Origin: Polyangiaceae bacterium
GTDB taxonomy: Bacteria > Myxococcota_A > Polyangia > Polyangiales > Polyangiaceae
DNA length: 64,000 nucleotides
NCBI GenBank assembly: GCA_013361525.1
Contig: JABFXY010000006.1
Span: 62,001-126,000 of the forward strand
Direction of reading: 5' to 3'
In this document: piece after piece, positions 1 through 8,868 of the stretch
How the letters are laid out: each line of letters starts with the position of its first letter
How positions within the stretch are numbered: position 1 is the stretch's first letter
Position numbers and translations under genes: made by a program
Notes under the pieces: model-generated
What the model saw: only the letters and a program-made list of their open reading frames with translations
The model's database searches: none
Told to the model about the DNA's origin: nothing

Positions 1-2356
1 CAGCGATGCCGAGCTGCACGAGGCGGCGCCGTCGATTCGCCCGGCGCGACGCCGTAACGAATTGAACCTCCACGCCCGAAAGACCTCGCAGATGCGCGAT
101 GCGCCGGTCGATCTCCGCAACGAAATCCGGCGGCGCGAGGTACGTCCGCTGATGACCGCTTCGCTCCCACGCGAACGCCGCCTCCGCGATCCGCTCGTGT
201 AGAGCGATCTCCTCCATCGCCGCAAGACGTGCAGTCTCGAGCCGGGGCCACGTCGCGATGGCCGGATGCGCGAGCTCGACCTCCCCTGATCTCGATCGCA
301 CGAGGCGGCTGTCGTGGAGCGTTTCGAGGACGCTGTCGAAGCGCGCATCCCCCGCCTTCTCCTTCAAGGCCTGGGTCGCGACCCTACGCGGTGTCCCCTC
401 GGACGTGGTGAGGCCGAGCATCAAGGAGACGGCGCGCTCGGCGTCGTCGCCGAGCTTTTCGTAGACGCGCTCGGCATGGCGGTGGAAGACGCCGGCGGCG
501 CCGCCCTTCTGCAGGCGCGCACCGTCGAGCTTCATGCCTCGCTTCGGCGGCGCGCCGTCGGCGGATGAGCCCAACGCCTGCGGCTCTACGCGCGCGCACG
601 ACGCGAGAAGGAGCGCGATATTGGGAAGCGGCGCTCCGCCGCGCGCGAGCTCTTCCTCGACGGCGCGCGTCAGCTCCTCCGGGCGATCGATGGCCCAGCC
701 GGCGAGACGCGCCGGCTCGAGCGCGATCTCGCGCGCCGCTGCTTCGGGCGGCGCCGCGAGATATCGGACGAGGCCGGGCAGCGACGAAAGCTCGGGCGAC
801 AGCGAGACGACCTCGTCCACGGCGTCCTGATCCATCAACAGGACGACGCGAACGCCTTCCCTTCGACCGGCGCCGAGCGCGCGCTCCACGAAGGTGAGGG
901 TGCGCTTGCGTTTGTCCTCGTCTCCGTGCACCACCCGGTGAAAGTCGTCGATGACGATCACGCCGAGCGTTTGCGGGTTCGCGACCCTCAGCTCCTCGTC
1001 GATTCCGACCGCCGCGAGCGCATCGCCGAGCACCGCATCCACGTCCCCTCTAGCCGAGACGAACGCGGCTTTCGTCTCCGTGCGACCGTCGAGCGGCTTC
1101 TTCTCGAGCTCGGGTAACAGGACCGCCGAAGCGAACGACGTCTTCCCGGCACCGCTCGGCGCCGCGACGACAAGCGCACCTTCGAACGACAGGTGACGCA
1201 TCATTCGGCGCGTCTCTTGGTCTCTGCCGAAGACGAAGCCCTCGTGCGACGCGCCGTACGGAGACAAGCCCGGATACGGCACGGCAGGCGCGCCGTGCGG
1301 GCGCTGCCAGACATCGTCGACGACCGCGAACAGCCCGCCCGCGGACACACCGCGTCGAGCCGGATCGACGGCGCAGAGCCGCTCGATCAGGGCGACGAGA
1401 CCGCGAGGCAAACCCTCGGCGGACAGGTCGCGGAACGCGCCCTTCAGCGTCGCGTCGCGCAGCTCCAGCAAATACGTGTGGTAGTCCTCGACGCGCGCGT
1501 TCTCTTCCGGCTCGCTGTCGACGTGCTGCGGCAAACGTCCGGTCGAGAGCACCGTCAGCGTCACGCCGAGCGCGTACGCGTCGGCCAACATCGTGGGCTC
1601 CCCTTGCTCGAGCACCTCGGGCGCCACGAACCCGGGTGTGCCGACGACGACCTTCCCCTGGGAGCGCCGCGACGCGCCCGGAGAGTCGGTGACGGCGAGA
1701 CGTTGTGTCGGCGCATATGCGTCGCTCGACTCCGCGAGGAACAGCGCGGTGGACATCGGATCCGCGCCGGCAATGCGCGCCATCTTCGCAGGGTCGACGA
1801 CGTCGCTCTGCCGGACGGCGGCGCTTCGAGCGATCCCGAAGTCGAGGACCTTCACGACCCCCTCGACGGTGACGAAAATATTCGCCGGCTTCAGATCGAG
1901 GTGAACGACGCCGCGCGCGTGGATGACGTCGAGCGCTTGGGCGACCGCGCGCGCATAGCGGAGCGCGACGCGCCAGCCGAGGCGCTTCTTGTCGCGGAGC
2001 AGGTCCGCGAGGGTCTGCCCGATGAGCAGCTCCATCGCGACGAACGGTGTCCCGAGGCTCTCGATGATCCCGGCGGCGTAGATCGTGACGAGCGACCCGT
2101 GGCTGAACGACGCGAGGAGCTTCGCCTCCTCGGCCCAGTCCGCGTCGGCGAACTGCGGCGTCAGGATCTTCAGCGCGACGTCGCGCAGCGGCGCGCCGTC
2201 ATGCAAGAGCTCGACCGCCTGCCAGACGTCCCCGAACCCGCCGCGACCGATTCGCGACGTCAATCGATAGCGCCCATCGAGCACGTTTCCCGGCTCGAGC
2301 TCCTCGAGCTTTCGAGGAGACGCGTGCGCGTCGGTGCGCGATCGAGACATCACCAT
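1..2356 (-). CDS. Serine/threonine protein kinase fused to a P-loop NTPase domain (3' end outside window)
   Basis: This cytoplasmic-type signalling protein phosphorylates Ser/Thr residues of unknown targets. About 785 codons are visible before the left edge. The kinase domain covers roughly residues 20-300, with a Gly-rich loop IGRGGFGDVW, a VALK lysine, a catalytic loop HLDLKPAN and the metal-binding DFGIA. The usual HRD Arg is Leu here, so it is a non-RD type kinase. After a linker comes a Walker A motif APSGAGKTS near residue 400 and a Walker B-like VIVIDDF near 467, as in AAA/STAND ATPases. No transmembrane segment is seen in the visible part. The ATG at 2356 gives a short N-terminal leader before the kinase fold; an in-frame ATG at 2350 is an alternative. 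It is divergent from the gene at 2416. The kinase call is firm; the role of the ATPase is unknown. Confidence 0.9.
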   Translation of the reverse strand, partial: MVMSRSRTDAHASPRKLEELEPGNVLDGRYRLTSRIGRGGFGDVWQAVELLHDGAPLRDVALKILTPQFADADWAEEAKLLASFSHGSLVTIYAAGIIESLGTPFVAMELLIGQTLADLLRDKKRLGWRVALRYARAVAQALDVIHARGVVHLDLKPANIFVTVEGVVKVLDFGIARSAAVRQSDVVDPAKMARIAGADPMSTALFLAESSDAYAPTQRLAVTDSPGASRRSQGKVVVGTPGFVAPEVLEQGEPTMLADAYALGVTLTVLSTGRLPQHVDSEPEENARVEDYHTYLLELRDATLKGAFRDLSAEGLPRGLVALIERLCAVDPARRGVSAGGLFAVVDDVWQRPHGAPAVPYPGLSPYGASHEGFVFGRDQETRRMMRHLSFEGALVVAAPSGAGKTSFASAVLLPELEKKPLDGRTETKAAFVSARGDVDAVLGDALAAVGIDEELRVANPQTLGVIVIDDFHRVVHGDEDKRKRTLTFVERALGAGRREGVRVVLLMDQDAVDEVVSLSPELSSLPGLVRYLAAPPEAAAREIALEPARLAGWAIDRPEELTRAVEEELARGGAPLPNIALLLASCARVEPQALGSSADGAPPKRGMKLDGARLQKGGAAGVFHRHAERVYEKLGDDAERAVSLMLGLTTSEGTPRRVATQALKEKAGDARFDSVLETLHDSRLVRSRSGEVELAHPAIATWPRLETARLAAMEEIALHERIAEAAFAWERSGHQRTYLAPPDFVAEIDRRIAHLRGLSGVEVQFVTASRRANRRRRLVQLGIA

Positions 2357-2415
2357 GCCGTCGGGCGAGGATAAGCCTTTCGGTCGTGGCGATGTGATAT
2401 CAAGGTTCCCTCTCG

Positions 2416-3744
2416 ATGGCCGCTCGCGCCCCTCGAAACCGCCCGCGGAGCTCGGAGACCTCCGCATCGCGCATCGCGGGCGCCTTCCTGCGCGCGGCCA
2501 TGGGCCCGATCGAATACGCCGGCGGCTGCATCCTCGGAAACCGCATTCAAGCCGGACTCGAAGAGCTCGGTCCGGACGGCCTCCGCGACGCGTATTTTCG
2601 CGGCATCGGCGACGTCGCGAGCATGGCCGGCGTCAAGCGCGCCGAAGTGGAGCGCATCGTACCTGCCGCTGAGGTTGCGACGCTCCACGCCCGCCTGCAC
2701 GCGTCACACGCGCGCGCCGTCGGCGCTTGGAAGCTCTACGCCGGCCAATTCGGCTTCCTGGACGTCGTGACCGCCCTCACGGTCGATGGCAGCCGACCCG
2801 ACATCGGCCTTTGCCTCGAGCGCGTGGCCGGCAAGGTGCGCCACGATCCCGAGCTCGCCGAGCCGCTCGCAGCGCTCAGCATCGACATCGGCGCATGGGC
2901 CGAGCTCGTTCAGCGAACCGAAGCGGTGCTGCGCGATCTCTCCTGGCTCGGATCCGCGATGCGCCGGCGCGCCATCAAACGGATCTCCTTCGGCGTCGTT
3001 GCGCTGGTCACGCTCTTTACCCTGACGGGCGCGATCGTCGGCGTCCGCCTCGCACACGACGCCGTCGAAGCGAGAATCGCAGCGGTCTCCAATTGCGACG
3101 CGGAGAAGCTCACCGACGCAGACCTCTCCTGGGCGAACGGCGAGCAGCGCATCGCCGTGCAAAAGAAGGTCGACGCGTGCGCCACCGAACGCACCGAGGA
3201 AGAGCGCCGCCGCCTCGAGGAAGAGGCGGCGAAAGAGCAGGAACGAAAGGCGCGTGAGGTCGTGGTGGCCCGCGAGCGCGCCTGTAGCGACCTCGCGACC
3301 GAGGTCGAAAAAGGCGCACTCGACGCCGCGGGCAAAACGACCGCGGGCGACACCGTCGCGTTCCTCGAGCGCGTCGCGAAGAAGACGCTCGAGCCGACGG
3401 ACGTCGGGCCCGACGATCCCAAGTTTCCATGCGGCGACGTACCGGATGCGAAAAAGCGCCTAGAGACGACCTACAAGGATGCGCTCCTCGTCGATCCGAT
3501 GTTGTGGGCCCGGCGGAGCGACCCCTCTGCCTTCGCGCAGAAGATCCTCTCCGCCAGCAAAGACGGCGTCGCGCAGACGGTGCTCATCGGCCTCGCGGAC
3601 AACGCGGAGCGCACCGCCACCGCGGGCCTAACAGCGGGTGACAAAGAAAAAATCGCCCGCGCCAAACGCCTCTGCGCATTCGCTACCGCGCTCGGGGTTT
3701 CGGGTCAGAAGTCGTGCCGCGCCGTCGAGACCTTCAATCCATGA
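2416..3744 (+). CDS. Hypothetical single-pass membrane protein with charged coiled coil
   Basis: I do not recognise a family. The 442-residue product has a soluble alanine-rich N-terminal half and one hydrophobic segment near residues 190-215 (FGVVALVTLFTLTGAIVGV). A strongly charged Glu/Arg/Lys stretch follows (about residues 255-285, with EEERRRLEEEAAKEQERK) and predicts a coiled coil. The C-terminal region contains several Cys residues. It lies divergent from the kinase-ATPase gene with only about 60 bases between starts, so the two may share a promoter region, and it could be a partner or substrate of that kinase. That link is inferred from position only. Confidence 0.75.
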   Translation: MAARAPRNRPRSSETSASRIAGAFLRAAMGPIEYAGGCILGNRIQAGLEELGPDGLRDAYFRGIGDVASMAGVKRAEVERIVPAAEVATLHARLHASHARAVGAWKLYAGQFGFLDVVTALTVDGSRPDIGLCLERVAGKVRHDPELAEPLAALSIDIGAWAELVQRTEAVLRDLSWLGSAMRRRAIKRISFGVVALVTLFTLTGAIVGVRLAHDAVEARIAAVSNCDAEKLTDADLSWANGEQRIAVQKKVDACATERTEEERRRLEEEAAKEQERKAREVVVARERACSDLATEVEKGALDAAGKTTAGDTVAFLERVAKKTLEPTDVGPDDPKFPCGDVPDAKKRLETTYKDALLVDPMLWARRSDPSAFAQKILSASKDGVAQTVLIGLADNAERTATAGLTAGDKEKIARAKRLCAFATALGVSGQKSCRAVETFNP

Positions 3745-3777
3745 GATGGTCGGGAATGATGGTGCGTTCTTCGCGAC

Positions 3778-3816
3778 AAAAACGCATGGTATATAGCTAG
3801 TTTACCATACGTTTTT
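3778..3816. terminator. Bidirectional intrinsic terminator
   Basis: A 14-base inverted repeat with one mismatch (AAAAACGCATGGTA against TACCATACGTTTTT) surrounds an 11-base loop. The A-run on the left and T-run on the right give a U-tract on both strands. It sits between convergent genes ending at 3744 and 3872, as expected for a shared terminator. Confidence 0.75.
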
Positions 3817-3871
3817 CACCGATATCACACCCATACCCGCGCGCACCCGCCCCGCCCGTCCAATCCACCAA

Positions 3872-4465
3872 TCAAAGGTCGCCGCCGGGCTCGGCCCCGA
3901 GCCGGGTCGCCGCTTCTTCCCAATTCGCGGTGCTCGCGTCGCCCTCCCACGAGATCGTATTGCTCGTTCCGCGACTGAGCTCCGATGTCTCCGCCATTGC
4001 AGCGGCGTGCGCTGCTCCGGTAACGAACGTCATCATGTCCTCCTCCGACTGCCATACCGTCATGGTTCGGAACGATTGACACGACTCCGATTGGCTGGTG
4101 ATCACCGCGATGAGCCCCGCCGAGGTCTGAAGGCTCTCGATGACCGGCCCGGAGACCTCGCCGAGCCGCTCGCGTTTTTCCGGATTCAGGGCCAGGTACG
4201 TCGTCGCAACGTAATACGTCCCCGGCGCCAGCTCTCCCGTGTCGGGGTCGATCCCCGGCCCCATCATCGGCATGTCGTCGGCGAGGTCGGTTTCGAGATC
4301 GCCCTTGTGGCAGTTGGCAAATGCGTCCTGCCCACCCGAGCCGCCTCCTCCGCCCTCACCGCCTTGTCCGCCACTTCCCGTTTCGTCGTCGCCACACGCC
4401 GCAAGGGCCAATAGCGCGATCATCGCCAGCCGAGCCTTCTGCCTCGACGTCCACCATTCGTTCAT
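3872..4465 (-). CDS. Lipoprotein with ABM-like dimeric alpha/beta-barrel domain
   Basis: The start at 4465 was chosen because it follows a GGAGAG ribosome site and yields a clean lipoprotein signal with lipobox LAAC (Cys near residue 21); a longer frame exists upstream but lacks these signs. After the Cys comes a Gly-rich linker (GGQGGEGGGGGSGG). The domain that follows, with WQSEEDMMTFVTGAAHAAAM near residues 130-150, resembles the antibiotic-biosynthesis-monooxygenase / DUF3291-type ferredoxin-like fold. It is probably anchored on the outer membrane or periplasmic face. A catalytic role cannot be assigned. It is 38 bases downstream of the gene ending at 4504 and probably cotranscribed with it. 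Confidence 0.75.
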   Translation of the reverse strand: MNEWWTSRQKARLAMIALLALAACGDDETGSGGQGGEGGGGGSGGQDAFANCHKGDLETDLADDMPMMGPGIDPDTGELAPGTYYVATTYLALNPEKRERLGEVSGPVIESLQTSAGLIAVITSQSESCQSFRTMTVWQSEEDMMTFVTGAAHAAAMAETSELSRGTSNTISWEGDASTANWEEAATRLGAEPGGDL

Positions 4466-4503
4466 CGTTCGCTCTCCTTGTTCCAATGCGAAGCCGGAAA
4501 GGC

Positions 4504-4911
4504 TCACGCCTTCCGCACGACGGCGAAGTAAAGGCCGTCGAAAGACCGCTCGAGACGTTTCGAATCGAAGTGCGGCGCATAACCCACGGCGATCACCCGC
4601 ACCTCGGACTGCACGCCAATCGCCCCTTGTGTGGACGCGAGCGTGACGACCCACGCGCGCACCCCGCCCTCCCGCTCGATCTCCAAATAGGCGTAAGATC
4701 CGGTATCGATGCGTTGGAGAACACGCCCGGTAAACCGCATTCGCTCACTCGCCGGTAGGGCGTACGACGCGAGCGGATTGCCTTGCGCCTCTTGCTCCTC
4801 CCCCGGCGCAGGCGGCGGCTGAAGCCACCGCCTTCCTCCATCCACCACGACCGCGCTGATCGCCAAAGACACCGCGAGCACCGCCCAGAACCACACGTAT
4901 TTGGATCGCAT
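4504..4911 (-). CDS. Membrane-anchored NrfJ-like OB-fold protein
   Basis: The 135-residue product begins with one membrane or signal-anchor segment (residues 5-25, VWFWAVLAVSLAISAVVV). A compact beta-rich domain follows, with the pattern GRVLQRIDTGSYAYLEIE and later VVTLASTQGAIGVQSEV. This resembles small exported OB-like domains found beside cytochrome c maturation genes (NrfJ type). The start at 4911 is preceded by GGAG at suitable spacing, and the longer upstream frame is not supported. It is the upstream partner of the ABM-like lipoprotein. Function is unknown; the fold assignment is by motif only. Confidence 0.65.
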   Translation of the reverse strand: MRSKYVWFWAVLAVSLAISAVVVDGGRRWLQPPPAPGEEQEAQGNPLASYALPASERMRFTGRVLQRIDTGSYAYLEIEREGGVRAWVVTLASTQGAIGVQSEVRVIAVGYAPHFDSKRLERSFDGLYFAVVRKA

Positions 4912-5129
4912 GAGCACTCCGCTTTCGGCGTTTCGACACGTCCGTGCCCTCGCGCCGCCGGACCGTTCACGGCCTGGTGCGGTCCGTCGTAAATCTAGAA
5001 ATCGCAATCCACCATAGAACGGTCGTCATCGATGCGGGCACAGTGCGCCCGACGGCAGCGAGCAATTCCCAATCTCGCTTCGTCACCGACGTTCGGTCGA
5101 TCGCGCATCGCGCGGAACAGGAGCTCACC

Positions 5130-5672
5130 ATGCCCCGATTGCAGCTGCTTTCTCTTGTTGGATTGTTCCCCCTCCTCGGCGGTGGATTCGTCGCCTCCGG
5201 TTGTTACATCGGCCATTGCGACGAGGACGCCGCGTTCTGCGTCGAAGACGACGATGACGACGACGTCGAATGCGACGACGACGGAGACAGTGACGATGAT
5301 GGGAACCACGATGGCGTCGGCGGAGCTTCGTCGGACGGTGGTGGCACGTCCCAAGGCGGTAGTTCGTCCCAAGGCGGCAGCGCATCCCAGGGCGGCGCGA
5401 GCGAGGGTGGCGGGTCGTCGAGCGGCGGCGCGTCGGAGGGCGGCGCGGGCGGCGGCTCGGACGGTTGCGGCGGCGCCTGCGCCGAGGGGCAGGTGTGCGT
5501 CGACGGCGCCTGCGAGACGCCCTGCGTGAAGTCGTGCGAGTGCCCGGAAGGCGAGCAGTGTGAGGACGGCTACTGCGAGCCTCGGGTTCCCACGCCGGTT
5601 TCGTGCTCCACCGACTGCGACTGCCCGAGCGGCGAGCTGTGCTTCGACGGGCTTTGCGCTCCCCCGCCCTGA
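5130..5672 (+). CDS. Cys-rich lipoprotein with Asp-rich and Gly/Ser-rich linkers
   Basis: The start at 5130 follows GGAG at 5120 and gives a lipoprotein signal ending in ASGC (Cys near residue 27). Next come an extreme Asp/Glu stretch (about residues 35-65), a Gly/Ser repeat region (GGSSSQGGSASQGG and similar), and two C-terminal Cys-rich modules of the form CxCPxGExCxDGxC. The Cys pairs suggest disulfide-stabilised extracellular knots, and the acidic run could bind divalent cations. No enzyme motif is visible. The upstream part of the longer frame has no ribosome site or signal peptide. It is probably surface exposed; its role is unknown. Confidence 0.75.
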   Translation: MPRLQLLSLVGLFPLLGGGFVASGCYIGHCDEDAAFCVEDDDDDDVECDDDGDSDDDGNHDGVGGASSDGGGTSQGGSSSQGGSASQGGASEGGGSSSGGASEGGAGGGSDGCGGACAEGQVCVDGACETPCVKSCECPEGEQCEDGYCEPRVPTPVSCSTDCDCPSGELCFDGLCAPPP

Positions 5673-5703
5673 TCGGCCGATCGACCTGAAAAAAAGATGA
5701 ACG

Positions 5704-7362
5704 ATGGAGCGTCGGGCGGGTACGAAGCGCTGCATGAGCCGGATCACGAGACGAGCGCAGCTAGGCGTCGCGACGGCGGCGTTGGGCCTGCTGCTTCGAA
5801 CGTCGCCGGCTCTCGCGGACGACGGCCCGGTCGAGGGAGGCGTCGTGTCCGAAAGCGTGGTGCTCGACGTCACCGGCCCCGACGCGACGCTCGTCCGGAA
5901 AGCCGTCGAACGGGAGCTTTTGCTGATCGTCCCGCCTCCGGCAGGCACGCTCACGGTCCGCCGAACGAGCCCGCACGAGGTGACGGTCGCGTTCACCTCG
6001 TCGGACGGCCGCCGGATCGAGCGATCCATCGAGGTTCAGAGCGACGCAGCGGCGGGTGCCGAGGAGATCGCGCTTCTCGCCGCGAACCTCGTTCGCGACG
6101 ACGCCGGTGGGCTACGCCGTCCGAAACGTATCGCTCCTGTCTCCGAAGCCGAGGCCGAGCCGGCGGGGTCCGTGGCCGGCACCGTCGCCCCCGCAGCGTC
6201 CGACTCGGAAGGCACCGAGGACACCGCCACCCCGGCGCCCACGACGGTCGAGGCCCCTACCCCGGTCGTCTCGGCCCCAACCCCTTCCCGCCCGCCTACG
6301 GTCGCGGCCGCCGCGCCCCTCTCGGAGAACGGCTGCGCCCGCGCCGGCGACATGTTTCCCGTCGCATTCGACGTGATCCCTTTCGTCGGCACCAGCAGCT
6401 CCGCCGACGCTCGCTCGGGGACACGGGCAATCGCCGCGAACCTCCTCGGCGGGCTCGGGGCCGGGCTGCGCGGATTCGAGATCGGCGGGCTCTTCAACAT
6501 CGAGACCGAGTTCGGCTGTGGTGTCCAAATGGCCAATGCGCTGAACGTCGTCGCGGGCCCATTCGCCGGTGCGCAGCTCGCCGGCGCCGTGAACGTGTCG
6601 GGCGATTTTCGCGGCGCGCAGCTCGGTGGCATGGTGAACGTCGCGAGAGCCTTCCCCGGGGCGCAGGTCGCCGGCGCCGTCAATGTCGCCCGCGGGCGCT
6701 TCGTCGGAGCGCAACTGTCGAACGGGGTCAACGTCACCCACGGAGACGTGAACGGGGCGCAGCTGTCCGGCTTCGTCAACGTCGCATCGGGCGACGTCTC
6801 CGGCGTCCAGGGCAGCCTCATCAACGTCAGCGGCGGGCGTGTGCGCGGCGTTCAAATCGGATTCGTGAACGTCGCCGAAGAGAGCGATGTCTCCCTCGGA
6901 ATCGTGAACATCAATACGAAAGGCCGCACGCACCTCGACCTGTGGTCCGAGCTCGAGGTCGGTCTCCTCGCCACGGCGGTGAAACACGGCGGCAAGTATT
7001 GGCATTCGATTTACGGCACCGGCACGCGCCTCACCGATCCGGGCCTGACCGCGATATTGGGATTCGGCGGACATTTCCGATTCACGGATATGATCTATCT
7101 CGACGTCGACGTCCTCGGTTATGTCATGCCTTCGTTCGAGTCCTGGGAAAAGACGGTCATCTTGAGCCAAGCGCGCCCCGTCGTCGGTCTCAACGTGATT
7201 CCCCAGCTCGCGCTGTTCGCGGGCCCGTCGTTCAACGCATTGCTGCCGCGCAAAGGGACCGATTGGGCCCCCGATTATGCCGCGCGGCTCGAAAAAGGCT
7301 CCGGCGAGACACCCAGCGTGTGGCCGGGGGTCACCCTTGGAATGCAAGGGTTCGCCGAATGA
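5704..7362 (+). CDS. Secreted protein with LA_2272-like surface repeats
   Basis: A signal peptide lies at the N-terminus (ATAALGLLLRTSPALADD); an internal ATG at 5734 gives the more usual short n-region and may be the true start. A Pro/Ala/Thr-rich linker (residues 150-210) separates an N-terminal domain from about ten short repeats of the type GAQLAGAVNV / GVQIGFVNV (about residues 280-400). These resemble the LA_2272-type surface repeats and should form a regular beta structure. The C-terminal part looks like an outer-membrane-type beta region. Its stop overlaps the next start as ATGA (7359-7362), so it is translationally coupled to the sigma factor gene. Exact function is unknown. Confidence 0.75.
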   Translation: MERRAGTKRCMSRITRRAQLGVATAALGLLLRTSPALADDGPVEGGVVSESVVLDVTGPDATLVRKAVERELLLIVPPPAGTLTVRRTSPHEVTVAFTSSDGRRIERSIEVQSDAAAGAEEIALLAANLVRDDAGGLRRPKRIAPVSEAEAEPAGSVAGTVAPAASDSEGTEDTATPAPTTVEAPTPVVSAPTPSRPPTVAAAAPLSENGCARAGDMFPVAFDVIPFVGTSSSADARSGTRAIAANLLGGLGAGLRGFEIGGLFNIETEFGCGVQMANALNVVAGPFAGAQLAGAVNVSGDFRGAQLGGMVNVARAFPGAQVAGAVNVARGRFVGAQLSNGVNVTHGDVNGAQLSGFVNVASGDVSGVQGSLINVSGGRVRGVQIGFVNVAEESDVSLGIVNINTKGRTHLDLWSELEVGLLATAVKHGGKYWHSIYGTGTRLTDPGLTAILGFGGHFRFTDMIYLDVDVLGYVMPSFESWEKTVILSQARPVVGLNVIPQLALFAGPSFNALLPRKGTDWAPDYAARLEKGSGETPSVWPGVTLGMQGFAE

Positions 7363-8060
7363 CCGCGCGAATGCAATCCACCGAACCGTCCGAAGAGCTT
7401 CGGCGTCGCCCGACGCACCTGCGCCTCGTCCGCGGCCCGAACACGGCCTCGAACGCGGACGACGCGCCCGTCGATACGCCTGCGGATGCGCCGCGTAACG
7501 CGCCGATCTCCGAAGCCGATCAATGGTGGCTCGAAGCGTTGCGCCGCGGGGACAGCAACGCGCTGACCCGCCTCTATCGAGAGCACCACCAGCCCGTGCG
7601 CGCGCTGGTGCGTCGATTGCTCGCGCAAACGTCGGACGTCGAAGACGTCGTCCACGATGTCTTCGTCGCGGCGCCCGCGGCATTCCGCGGCTATCGCGGG
7701 GAAGGCTCGGTTCGCTCGTATCTGTTCACGATGGCCGTGAACCACGTCCGCCACCACGTGCGATCGACGACGCGGCGGCGCTCTTGGCTCGAACGATTTC
7801 GTCTGGTCCCGACCCTCGACAAGCCTCCCATTCAGCCCGACACGCAGAACGAACGGCGGCAGCTCGCGGAGAGGCTCGCGAGCGCGCTCGACAAGCTCTC
7901 GTTTGATCACCGTACCGTCGTGGTGCTCTGCGAGGTCGAAGAGCTCACCTCCGTCGAGGCCGCACAGGTCCTCGGCGTCCCTGAAGGCACCGTCCGGACG
8001 CGCCTACATCACGCAAAGAAGAAGCTCCGCTCGTATTTGGAGGGCGACCACCGTGAATGA
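7359..8060 (+). CDS. ECF-type RNA polymerase sigma factor
   Basis: The 233-residue protein carries sigma region 2 (ALTRLYREHHQPVRALVRRL, then DVEDVVHDVF and a GSVRSYLFTMAVNHVRHHVR core) and region 4 (LSFDHRTVVVLCEVEELTSV followed by a VPEGTVRTRLHHAKKKL helix-turn-helix). There is no region 3, which is the ECF layout. About 55 N-terminal residues are variable and Ala/Pro-rich. The start is the ATG of an ATGA overlap with the upstream repeat protein, and its stop overlaps the next gene by 8 bases. All three genes are therefore likely one operon, with the downstream membrane protein a candidate regulator. Confidence 0.92.
   Translation: MTARMQSTEPSEELRRRPTHLRLVRGPNTASNADDAPVDTPADAPRNAPISEADQWWLEALRRGDSNALTRLYREHHQPVRALVRRLLAQTSDVEDVVHDVFVAAPAAFRGYRGEGSVRSYLFTMAVNHVRHHVRSTTRRRSWLERFRLVPTLDKPPIQPDTQNERRQLAERLASALDKLSFDHRTVVVLCEVEELTSVEAAQVLGVPEGTVRTRLHHAKKKLRSYLEGDHRE
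8039..8044 (+). promoter_or_regulatory. Ribosome binding site fixing a GTG start
   Basis: GGAGGG lies 8 bases before the GTG at 8053, inside the end of the sigma factor gene. It supports the GTG rather than any upstream start in the same frame. Confidence 0.7.
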
Positions 8061-8859
8061 CCTCGAGCTGAAAAAGGCCATCGGCGCGTTTCGCGACGAA
8101 TTCGCCGGCAGCTCGCCGGACGCCACCGAAACGCTCGATCGCGTCCTCACGTCGACGGAGGTCTCGACCCGACGGCGCGCACGTTTTGCGAAGCTTTGGA
8201 TCCCCATCGCCGCAGTGCTCGTCGGCTCGACCGCGTGGGCTGCCGCGAATGGATCGCTGTCGGCGATGTGGACGGCTGCGCGCGGGGAGGATCCGTCGGC
8301 GCCGCCCGCCCCATCCGCGATGGAAGCGGCCGCGACCGAAACGCCTGCACCTTCGTTACGGCGGGCGGTCGCGCCCGTGACCGCCCCGACAGAAGCCATT
8401 GCGACCTCCGAGCCTGTACCGACCTTCGAGAAGGGGCCGACCGCGGAGCCTTCCGTCAGCGCGTCGGCCCATTCGTCATCAGCTCATGTCGCCGCGCGCG
8501 ACGATCGATCCGCGAAGGCGCCGATCGCTCGACCCAATGGCTTCGCGGAGGACAAGGCCGACTTCGAATCGGCCTATCGCATTCACGCAGCGGGCAACGC
8601 GAACCAGGCGGCGATCGCCGCGTGGAACGATTACCTCGCAAAACATCCGAAGGGTCGCTTCGTGCCGGAGGCTCGGTATGCTCGCGCCGTCGCATTGGCG
8701 CGTGCGGGTCTCCGCAACGAGGCGCGCGAGGCATTGAAGCCGTTCGCCGACGGCCAACCCGGCAGCTACCGGCGCGACGAAGCGCTCGAGCTCCTCGACA
8801 ACCTGGGTGAATCACAGGTTGCAGCGCCGCCTGCTGCCACGTCGGCGGCGCCACGATAA
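8053..8859 (+). CDS. Single-pass membrane protein with C-terminal TPR-like domain, putative sigma regulator
   Basis: A GTG start with a strong ribosome site gives 268 residues. The N-terminal cytoplasmic part (about 45 residues, NDLELKKAIGAFRDEFAG) is followed by a membrane helix (WIPIAAVLVGSTAWAAA), a long Pro/Ala/Thr linker, and a C-terminal tetratricopeptide or YbgF-like region (FESAYRIHAAGNANQAAIAA, then YLAKHPKGRFVPEARY). Overlap with the sigma gene and this topology suggest an anti-sigma factor with a periplasmic sensing tail. However, no zinc-binding HxxxCxxC motif is present, so it would be an unconventional one. The anti-sigma role is inferred from context only. Confidence 0.8.
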   Translation: MNDLELKKAIGAFRDEFAGSSPDATETLDRVLTSTEVSTRRRARFAKLWIPIAAVLVGSTAWAAANGSLSAMWTAARGEDPSAPPAPSAMEAAATETPAPSLRRAVAPVTAPTEAIATSEPVPTFEKGPTAEPSVSASAHSSSAHVAARDDRSAKAPIARPNGFAEDKADFESAYRIHAAGNANQAAIAAWNDYLAKHPKGRFVPEARYARAVALARAGLRNEAREALKPFADGQPGSYRRDEALELLDNLGESQVAAPPAATSAAPR

Positions 8860-8868
8860 AACGAAGCT

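Noticed and set aside
5697..8060. A 787-codon plus-strand ORF covering the repeat protein and the sigma factor
   Set aside because: Its N-terminal part is a shadow of the repeat-protein frame. The sigma factor starts at 7359.
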